The notes under the pieces were generated by a model. That model saw only the letters and a list, made by a program, of their open reading frames with translations. It made no database searches and was not told the origin of the DNA. DNA of 29,390 nucleotides. Origin: Clostridia bacterium. Lineage in GTDB: Bacteria > Bacillota > Clostridia > Oscillospirales > CAG-272. The stretch spans positions 1 to 29,390 of the forward strand of contig JAFTMP010000050.1 of the NCBI GenBank assembly GCA_017452335.1, read 5' to 3'. This document shows, piece by piece, positions 24,428 to 29,390 of this stretch. The translations under genes were made by a program, and so were the position numbers. The stretch's first letter is position 1. Each line of letters starts with the position of its first letter.

Positions 24428-25038
24428 CGCAAATCTCCTCGGAAGCGATATTCATTCATTCTTCTGCCTTCATGCGTTACAAACGTTCTCTCAAGAGCAA
24501 AACCATTTTTTTCATAAAAACGGTTTGCGCCCTCATTGTTTACAGCATCCGTTTCTAGATTGATGTATGCATAGTCACTAAAATCTACAGTTTCTTTTAA
24601 CTCTTTGATCAGTGCAGATCCTATGCCCTTGGATTTAGCATCCGGTCTCACTCCTATAGAGGAAAGTTCCACATACTTCTCCTCGCGCTTACTCTCTGAA
24701 GGCTTCAAAAAAGCACGTACCAACCGCATAAACACTTTGGGTTTTCTTAAAAAAGCACCAAAGCTATACCAAGCAAACTGAATCAATCTCGTCTTTATCA
24801 TGTACCTATAAAGACCGCTCATATCTCCCGAATAAGCTAAAAAGCCCAAGGGAACATCATTTTCATCAAGTGCCGCATAAAGCCCAGACACCTCGTGCAA
24901 GCAATATGAACGGTACATCTGCTTTAAAAAGCCCTTTCCCATGAAAGTTAAAAAGAAGCCTTGAAAGGTATCTATATGTATCTGCACGATCTGATCAAGG
25001 ATCTCTTTATCATTTTGAGAAACTTCTTTGATATTCAT
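24424..25038 (-). CDS. GNAT-family N-acetyltransferase
   Basis: 204 aa from ATG 25038 (MNIKEVSQNDKEILDQ...), with AAGGCGG upstream. Longer in-frame starts would run back into the preceding gene. GNAT motif A is SIGVRPDAKSKGIGSALIKEL (acetyl-CoA pyrophosphate loop K-x-K-G-I-G) and motif B is NNEGANRFYEKNGF. The N-terminal half contains an extra hydrophobic/basic stretch (YMIKTRLIQFAWYSFGAFLR) that may touch the membrane or partner proteins. Between an initiating sugar transferase and next to a DegT aminotransferase, acetylation of a 4-amino sugar nucleotide (as PglD or PseH-type enzymes do) is the likely job. It overlaps the following glycosyltransferase gene by 4 nt. Confidence 0.85.
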   Translation of the reverse strand: MNIKEVSQNDKEILDQIVQIHIDTFQGFFLTFMGKGFLKQMYRSYCLHEVSGLYAALDENDVPLGFLAYSGDMSGLYRYMIKTRLIQFAWYSFGAFLRKPKVFMRLVRAFLKPSESKREEKYVELSSIGVRPDAKSKGIGSALIKELKETVDFSDYAYINLETDAVNNEGANRFYEKNGFALERTFVTHEGRRMNEYRFRGDLR

Positions 25039-25054
25039 TATACAATCCGCCTTT

Positions 25055-25798
25055 TTACAAAACACTTTCTTGCGACTCGGAGACCTCGGATTCAACAGAA
25101 GGATCAAAATAATTCTTTCCCAAAACCGCAAAAACGGTCATAAACATAATTTTGATATCACGTAAAAAACTAAAAGTTTTCATTGATTTCAAATTATACT
25201 TCATTTTTCGAGGCAACACATCGCGCACATATACCTTGTCCGGATCCTCAACGCCATCCAAAAGCTTATCCTCATCTTTAAAGTAAATACTCGCTTCGGA
25301 AGTAACGCCGGCAGGCATAAGAAGCGTTGCCATCATTTCAGGTGTATACTGTTCAACATATTTCACTGCTTCCGGACGCGTTCCCACAAAAGTCATCGTA
25401 CCCCTTAACACATCAATAAGCTGACTGATTTCATCAAGGCGGTATTTACGAATAACCCTTCCAACCCGAGTAATGCGAGAATCACCGCTTACAGTAACAT
25501 GTGACCCTTTATCTGCATTTTGTACCATCGTCCGAAACTTAAAAATGCGAAATCTTTTATTATATTGTGTTACCCTCACTTGACGATAAAACACAGGTCC
25601 CGGTGAATCAATTTTGATCGCAATTGCAAGAACTACAAAAGCAGGCCACAAAACAAGTAGCATCAACAGAGAGACAACAATATCGAAAACACGCTTAAAA
25701 AACAAACTTACACGCTTTTTCTTCAGCACATCATAATACACTCTTACCTCATCAGTCTGAAGTTCCGGAGGCAAACCGTTCCATTTTTTTAAAAACAT
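25055..25798 (-). CDS. Initiating phosphoglycosyltransferase (bacterial sugar transferase)
   Basis: 247-aa monotopic membrane enzyme transferring sugar-1-phosphate from UDP-sugar to undecaprenyl phosphate, the first step of repeat-unit assembly. One re-entrant membrane helix at about 35-65 (FDIVVSLLMLLVLWPAFVVL), then KIDSPGPVFYRQVRV, FRIFKFRTM, RKYRLDEISQLIDVLRG with the catalytic Asp122-Glu123 pair, and FVGTRPE. The C-terminal tail of about 100 residues (PAGVTSEASIYFKDEDKLLD...) is longer than in PglC-type minimal enzymes. ATG 25798 is used; a TTG at 25804 overlaps the upstream stop (TTGA) and is possible. It forms a PglE-PglC-like pair with the aminotransferase gene. Confidence 0.9.
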   Translation of the reverse strand: MFLKKWNGLPPELQTDEVRVYYDVLKKKRVSLFFKRVFDIVVSLLMLLVLWPAFVVLAIAIKIDSPGPVFYRQVRVTQYNKRFRIFKFRTMVQNADKGSHVTVSGDSRITRVGRVIRKYRLDEISQLIDVLRGTMTFVGTRPEAVKYVEQYTPEMMATLLMPAGVTSEASIYFKDEDKLLDGVEDPDKVYVRDVLPRKMKYNLKSMKTFSFLRDIKIMFMTVFAVLGKNYFDPSVESEVSESQESVL

Positions 25799-25800
25799 AA

Positions 25801-27015
25801 TCAAATGTACTCTTTCAAAACGCTCACATAGTTTTCAACAATGTACTCCACCTGTTCGTTTGTTAGACAGGTATGCAATGGCAAGGAAATCTCATTCGCA
25901 AAACGCGCATAAGCGTTGGGATAATTTACAATATCAAATCCCATTTTTTTATACGCCGTATGCATAGGCAGGGGCTTGTAATGCACATTACATGCAATGC
26001 CCTGCTCAGCCATCTTAATAATGATCTCGTTTCTTTGCTCAACTGTGATCCCGGAAACTCTTGTCAAATAAAGATGCCCCGATGATTTGTAATCAGCAGT
26101 ATCATGGGTAAGTACCTCCACGCCCAAGGAACTAAAAGCTTCATCGTAACGTGCAATGATCTCTTTTCTGCACACAAGCATACCGGCGTATCTCTTTAAT
26201 TGAGCAAGACCCATCGCTGCCGCTATATCAGTCATGTTACATTTATACCAAGTACCGATAATATCATACTCCCAAGCGCCGAGCTTGGTCTTTGCCATAG
26301 CATCTTTTGACTGACCGTGTAGAGAAAGAAGCTGGAGCTCTTTATAAATATCGTCATTGTTAATACCGGGAATGGTACGCCAAGTAAGGGCGCCACCCTC
26401 GGCAGTGGTCAGATTTTTCACAGCATGAAAGGAAAATGCGGAGAAGTCAGCAATTGCTCCTACCATCGTTCCTTTTCTGGAAGCACCAAAGGCATGTGCC
26501 GCATCACTCATTACAGCCACTCTGCCAAGTGCTTTTTGAATATCATTGGAGGGAGAAAAAACACTTTTTTGGCGCTCAACGATTGCCATAATACGATCAT
26601 AGTCACAAGGAACGCCCCCAAGATCCACGGGAATAATCGCCTTGGTGCGCCGGTTGATGGCGCGCTCCAACTGCTCATAATCCATTTCATAGGAATCGCG
26701 TTGTGTGTCGATCAATACAATCTTTGCACCGATGTGATCAATCACCGAAGCTGATGCCGTGTATGTATAAGCAGAGGTAATTACTTCATCTCCGGGACCG
26801 ATTCCCAGTACGCGCAAAGCCATTTCTGCACACGCCGTCTGCGAGTTCAAACATACACATCTCTCTGTACCTACATATTCCGCAATTTTAGTTTCCAACT
26901 GCTTAGTTCGCTGCCCTGTTGTAATCCATCCGGAACGCAGGGCAGCCGATACTTCTTGCACTTCAAGATCTGAAACATCCGGCGGGGAAAAGGGAATATT
27001 CATTTTACAATTCAT
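25801..27015 (-). CDS. DegT/DnrJ/EryC1/StrS sugar aminotransferase
   Basis: 404-aa PLP enzyme that aminates a keto-sugar nucleotide. The fold-type I signature is complete: SGWITTGQRTKQLE near 28-41, the cofactor Asp171 in MSDAAHAFGA, and the Schiff-base Lys200 in SFHAVKNLTTAEGG. HYKPLPMHTAYKK near the C-terminus is also typical. It is the first gene of the capsule operon, with a leader of about 105 nt. With the adjacent phosphoglycosyltransferase and GNAT genes it resembles PglE-PglC-PglD sets for 2,4-diamino-2,4,6-trideoxy sugars, but no dedicated retaining 4,6-dehydratase is in the window; the CapE product is another possible substrate. Start ATG 27015 is preceded by GCAGG; an in-frame ATG 12 nt inside is the alternative. 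Confidence 0.9.
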   Translation of the reverse strand: MNCKMNIPFSPPDVSDLEVQEVSAALRSGWITTGQRTKQLETKIAEYVGTERCVCLNSQTACAEMALRVLGIGPGDEVITSAYTYTASASVIDHIGAKIVLIDTQRDSYEMDYEQLERAINRRTKAIIPVDLGGVPCDYDRIMAIVERQKSVFSPSNDIQKALGRVAVMSDAAHAFGASRKGTMVGAIADFSAFSFHAVKNLTTAEGGALTWRTIPGINNDDIYKELQLLSLHGQSKDAMAKTKLGAWEYDIIGTWYKCNMTDIAAAMGLAQLKRYAGMLVCRKEIIARYDEAFSSLGVEVLTHDTADYKSSGHLYLTRVSGITVEQRNEIIIKMAEQGIACNVHYKPLPMHTAYKKMGFDIVNYPNAYARFANEISLPLHTCLTNEQVEYIVENYVSVLKEYI

Positions 27016-27058
27016 AGCAAATACCTGCCTTATACACCATTTACGTTAAATATACCGT

Positions 27059-27079
27059 ATGTACACTACATTTCATGTA
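27059..27079. promoter_or_regulatory. Alternating ATGTA/TACAT half-sites in the capsule leader
   Basis: ATGTA (27059-27063), TACAT (27067-27071) and ATGTA (27075-27079), each separated by exactly 3 bp. It lies in the transcribed leader of the capsule operon, about 42-62 nt after the predicted start. It could be a protein site or two mutually exclusive 5-bp RNA hairpins. Confidence 0.4.
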
Positions 27080-27127
27080 ACTGTATTGAGAACAAAACGC
27101 CATTCAAAAACATAAATATACGTGTAA

Positions 27128-27156
27128 ATTGTACCACAAAATCGCTTACATGTCAA
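27128..27156 (-). promoter_or_regulatory. Capsule operon promoter
   Basis: On the minus strand TTGACA (27156-27151), 17-nt spacer, TACAAT (27133-27128) preceded by TGG (extended -10). Transcription should start near 27121. I saw no comparably good promoter further inside the operon. Confidence 0.82.
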
Positions 27157-27218
27157 TAGGAAGCGTTTGTTTATCAAGAGAAAACAATATATAAATTTAA
27201 CTTTTTTCACTTTTTCGG

Positions 27219-27246
27219 TTGACAAAGAGGGAAAGTATGGTATAAT
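27219..27246 (+). promoter_or_regulatory. Promoter of the glycoside hydrolase gene
   Basis: TTGACA (27219-27224), 16-nt spacer, TATAAT (27241-27246) preceded by TGG (extended -10). The leader is about 67 nt. It diverges from the capsule promoter, with 62 bp between the two -35 boxes. Confidence 0.82.
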
Positions 27247-27288
27247 TGATTTGTATGCAAATGCAGCAAAATTCAAGCTGTGCGGTGC

Positions 27289-27300
27289 ATGTAATTACAT
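27289..27300. promoter_or_regulatory. Operator-like palindrome ATGTAATTACAT
   Basis: Perfect 12-bp palindrome in the leader of the hydrolase gene, ending 3 nt before its AAAGGAG ribosome site (27304-27310). It shares ATGTA/TACAT half-sites with the array in the divergent capsule leader. Confidence 0.45.
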
Positions 27301-27319
27301 CTCAAAGGAGTAACTCAAT

Positions 27320-29056
27320 ATGAACATTCCAAGACCAGAATATCCCCGTCCCAGACTTGTAAGAGACCAGTGGATGAACCTGAATGGCCCCTGGAAATTT
27401 GAATTCGACTTCGGCGATTCCGGTAGATTTAAGGAATTGTGGAAGGAAGGAAACGGCACTTTCGATAAAGAGATCATCGTTCCCTTCGTACCCGAGTGCA
27501 AACTCTCGGGTATTGAATATACCGACTTCTTCACCACTTGTTGGTATAAGAGAACCTTTACTCTTCCTGAAAACTGGAACAAGGAAAGCGGCAAGATCCT
27601 TCTGCACATCGGCGCTGCTGACTTCTATACCGAATGCTGGGTGAACGAGGTGCGCGTAGGCGATCACAGAGGCGGTTACACCCCCTTCGTTTTCGACGTA
27701 ACCAAGGCTGCTAAGGAAGGCGAAAATACTATTGTTATTCGTTGCTACGATAACGGCAGAGATCCTCTCCAGTATACAGGTAAGCAGATCTACTTCAACT
27801 ACTACAACAAATCCTGCTACTACACCCGTTGCACCGGTATCTGGCAGACTGTTTGGATGGAATACGTTCCCAACAACTATATCACGAAGGTCAAGCTGAC
27901 TCCCGACGTTGACAACAAGAAACTGGATGCCACCATCTCCTTTGCTGACTATACCAAGAAGGGCGACATCCTCTCTGCTGAAGTTTCTTTTGAAGGCAAG
28001 GTTCTGCGCACTGTAAACGCAAAGACCACCGGCAAGGCTGTAACCTTCTCTATCCCCATGCCCGGCGCAAAGCTGTGGGATCTGGATCATCCTTACCTGT
28101 ACGATCTGAAGCTGACCTTCGGCGAGGACGTGGTAAAGACCTACTTCGGTATGCGTAAGATCGCCATCAACGGCTACGCTATCGAGCTCAACGACAAGCC
28201 CGTATATCAAAGACTGGTTCTTGACCAAGGCTTCTATGAAGACAGCATTTTGACCGCTCCCGATGTAAAGGAGCTGGAAAACGATATTCTGATCTCCAAA
28301 AAGGTGGGCTTCAACGGTGCGAGACTGCACATGAAGGTCTTCGAACCCTACACCCTCTACTACGCTGATAAACTCGGCTACCTCTGCTGGGGCGAGTTTG
28401 CAAACTGGGGTCTGGATGACTCTAACGTAGGCTATCTGAATGCTTTCATTCCCGGATGGCTTGAGGCTATGGAAAGAGATTACTCTTCCCCCGCTCTTGT
28501 AGGTTGGTGCCCTCTGAACGAGACCACCCCCAGAAGAAGAGAGGATACCTTCAGAAACATTTATAACATCACCAGAGCCATTGATCCTTACCGTCCCATC
28601 ATTGACTCCTCGGGATACGTTCACGTAATCACCGATATTTATGACGTTCACGACTACGATCAGAACCCCAAGACCATGAAGGAAAGATACGTTTCTCTTG
28701 AAAAGGGCGAGGGCACCGTATTCGTAAACAACAGAGAAAAGGAAAAGTACGAAGGACAGCCTTATTTCGTATCTGAAATGGGCGGTATCTTCTGGGATAT
28801 TTCTGAAAAGGGCACCGATGACTGGGGCTACGGCGAAGCTCCTCAAGATATGGAAGAGTTCTACAACCGTTTTGAGGGTCTGATCAACGTCCTGCTTGAT
28901 AACCCCAAGATGTGCGCATTCTGCTACACTCAGCTGACCGACGTGTTCCAGGAAAAGAACGGTCTTTACGCATTTGACCGCAGAGAAAAGTTCAATGCAG
29001 AAAGACTTCATAAGATCTTGACACGCAAGGCAGCAATCGAAAAGAAAAAGAGATAA
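27320..29056 (+). CDS. Glycoside hydrolase family 2 enzyme (beta-glucuronidase/galactosidase-like)
   Basis: 578 aa, no signal peptide, so cytoplasmic. The N-terminal sugar-binding jelly roll is at about 10-185 (RPRLVRDQWMNLNGPWKFEFD, CWYKRTFTLPENW, ADFYTECWVN, GGYTPFVFDVT). The immunoglobulin-like domain is at about 187-275 (ITKVKLTPDVDNKKL ... WDLDHPYLYDLKLTF), and the TIM barrel runs from about 280 to the end. Glu401 in CPLNET is the acid/base (NE motif), and Glu486 in YFVSEMGGIFW is the candidate nucleophile. It is compact, lacking the extra C-terminal domains of LacZ. The substrate is not deducible; a beta-glycoside delivered by a transporter is likely. The ATG follows AAAGGAG. Codons are far more biased (CTG, GGC, AAG, ACC) than in the capsule genes, suggesting high expression. 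It diverges from the capsule operon and has its own terminator. Confidence 0.92.
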   Translation: MNIPRPEYPRPRLVRDQWMNLNGPWKFEFDFGDSGRFKELWKEGNGTFDKEIIVPFVPECKLSGIEYTDFFTTCWYKRTFTLPENWNKESGKILLHIGAADFYTECWVNEVRVGDHRGGYTPFVFDVTKAAKEGENTIVIRCYDNGRDPLQYTGKQIYFNYYNKSCYYTRCTGIWQTVWMEYVPNNYITKVKLTPDVDNKKLDATISFADYTKKGDILSAEVSFEGKVLRTVNAKTTGKAVTFSIPMPGAKLWDLDHPYLYDLKLTFGEDVVKTYFGMRKIAINGYAIELNDKPVYQRLVLDQGFYEDSILTAPDVKELENDILISKKVGFNGARLHMKVFEPYTLYYADKLGYLCWGEFANWGLDDSNVGYLNAFIPGWLEAMERDYSSPALVGWCPLNETTPRRREDTFRNIYNITRAIDPYRPIIDSSGYVHVITDIYDVHDYDQNPKTMKERYVSLEKGEGTVFVNNREKEKYEGQPYFVSEMGGIFWDISEKGTDDWGYGEAPQDMEEFYNRFEGLINVLLDNPKMCAFCYTQLTDVFQEKNGLYAFDRREKFNAERLHKILTRKAAIEKKKR

Positions 29057-29081
29057 TCTTTTATAATCACCCAGCAACTGT

Positions 29082-29112
29082 AAGGGCGAGGTTTTGAAAC
29101 CTCGCCCTTTTT
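29082..29112 (+). terminator. Intrinsic terminator of the hydrolase gene
   Basis: AAGGGCGAGGTTT (29082-29094) pairs with AAACCTCGCCCTT (29097-29109), 13-bp arms, followed by TTTAT. It lies 25 nt after the stop codon and may also serve the convergent dockerin gene, although there is no T-tract on that side. Confidence 0.93.
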
Positions 29113-29122
29113 ATCATTCATA

Positions 29123-29390
29123 TTACCGTCCGGACAGCATGCTCAGCAAAGCTGTTACATCTCCAATCGTGATGCCCTCACTATCATCAAGATCCTGCGC
29201 GGGATAAACACCCTTACCTGAGAGGATCGTCAGCAGTGCCGTTACATCTCCAATTGTTATCTTATCGTCCCAATCAATGTCACCTCTTAAGCCAAGCAGC
29301 TCCAAGGTGCTCTCAGCGGTATATACTTTGCCATCCTTTGTCAAGAAATACTTCACGGAATATATGCCGTTTTGCGCAATATTCTCGGAA
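29123..29390 (-). CDS. C-terminal dockerin type I module of a larger protein (5' partial)
   Basis: The frame is open to the window edge; a GTG at 29356 is in frame but codons upstream of it (encoding SENIAQNGIYS) continue the protein, so only the last 88 or so residues are seen. They contain a duplicated dockerin type I Ca-binding loop-helix: GDIDWDDKITIGDVTALLTI and QDLDDSEGITIGDVTALLSM. Ca ligands at positions 1, 3, 5 and 12 are D-D-D-D in the first and D-D-S-D in the second. Dockerins bind cohesins in cellulosomes or on the cell surface. The preceding FLTKDGKVYTAESTLELLG may be the end of a linker or of the catalytic/adhesive part, which is outside the window. Secreted location is inferred. 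The stop is followed by the shared terminator stem. Confidence 0.85.
   Translation of the reverse strand, partial: SENIAQNGIYSVKYFLTKDGKVYTAESTLELLGLRGDIDWDDKITIGDVTALLTILSGKGVYPAQDLDDSEGITIGDVTALLSMLSGR

Noticed and set aside
27073..27276. A 67-codon minus-strand frame in the divergent intergenic region
   Set aside because: It spans both promoters and their -35/-10 boxes, is Phe/Tyr-rich in the way AT-rich noncoding DNA translates, and has no ribosome site.
27302..29077. A 591-codon open frame antisense to the whole GH2 gene
   Set aside because: It is an exact shadow of a gene with strong codon bias that avoids codons giving antisense stops. The GH2 reading has promoter, ribosome site, terminator and intact catalytic motifs; the antisense protein matches nothing I recognise.
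1..29390. CRISPR arrays, tRNA/rRNA genes, insertion sequences, attachment sites or prophage genes
   Set aside because: Looked for direct repeats with spacers, cloverleaf-like segments, transposase or integrase motifs and terminal inverted repeats; none were found by reading.

Overview
The window looks like chromosome from a low-GC, spore-forming gut-type clostridium (Firmicutes; an Oscillospiraceae/Ruminococcaceae-like relative is my inference). Reasons: a SpoVAF-type germination protein, strong AAAGGAGG-type ribosome sites with frequent TTG/GTG starts, near-consensus sigma-A promoters with 16-17 bp spacers, FIVAR and BspA-like surface lipoproteins, and a dockerin module at the right edge.

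Left part (1-7650): a 5'-partial NAD(P)HX repair enzyme (+) converges on a FIVAR-repeat lipoprotein (-), the two sharing one TTAA for both stop codons. Next come an orphan spoVAF-like gene (-) and three small + strand genes (BspA-like lipoprotein, two two-pass membrane proteins), each with its own clear promoter. A two-gene operon (-) encodes a 59-aa Cys-containing membrane peptide and a DUF2325 protein; two 16-bp TTAGC-N4-GCTAA palindromes lie about 41 bp apart at its promoter and leader.

Central part (7677-27156): one long capsule/exopolysaccharide operon on the minus strand, read from a TTGACA-17-TACAAT promoter at 27128-27156. In transcription order: DegT aminotransferase, initiating phosphoglycosyltransferase, GNAT acetyltransferase, two GT4 glycosyltransferases, UDP-HexNAc dehydrogenase, UDP-HexNAc 4-epimerase (WbpP/TviC type), two GT4 enzymes, Wzy-like polymerase, GT4, Wzx flippase, a decayed remnant of an acyltransferase-3 gene, CapE, CapF, a short NeuD/PglD-like acetyltransferase, CapG, and an NTP_transf_5 nucleotidyltransferase. 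Together they predict a Wzx/Wzy-dependent polymer containing N-acetyl-L-fucosamine (CapE-CapF-CapG) and N-acetyl-galactosaminuronic acid (dehydrogenase + 4-epimerase), possibly with a 4-amino-4,6-dideoxy sugar (aminotransferase + GNAT), built by one initiating transferase and five GT4 enzymes. No Wzz/tyrosine kinase or LCP ligase gene is present in the window.

Right part (27157-29390): a divergently transcribed cytoplasmic glycoside hydrolase family 2 enzyme with strongly biased codons and its own promoter and terminator, then the C-terminal dockerin of a larger protein that runs off the window. The 304-bp intergenic region between the capsule operon and the hydrolase carries alternating ATGTA/TACAT half-sites in both leaders.

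Most distinctive, and not explained by standard gene calls: the hidden acyltransferase pseudogene at 12903-13313, the palindrome-controlled small membrane protein/DUF2325 operon, and an inverted repeat pairing a promoter spacer with the downstream Shine-Dalgarno at 6290/6341.
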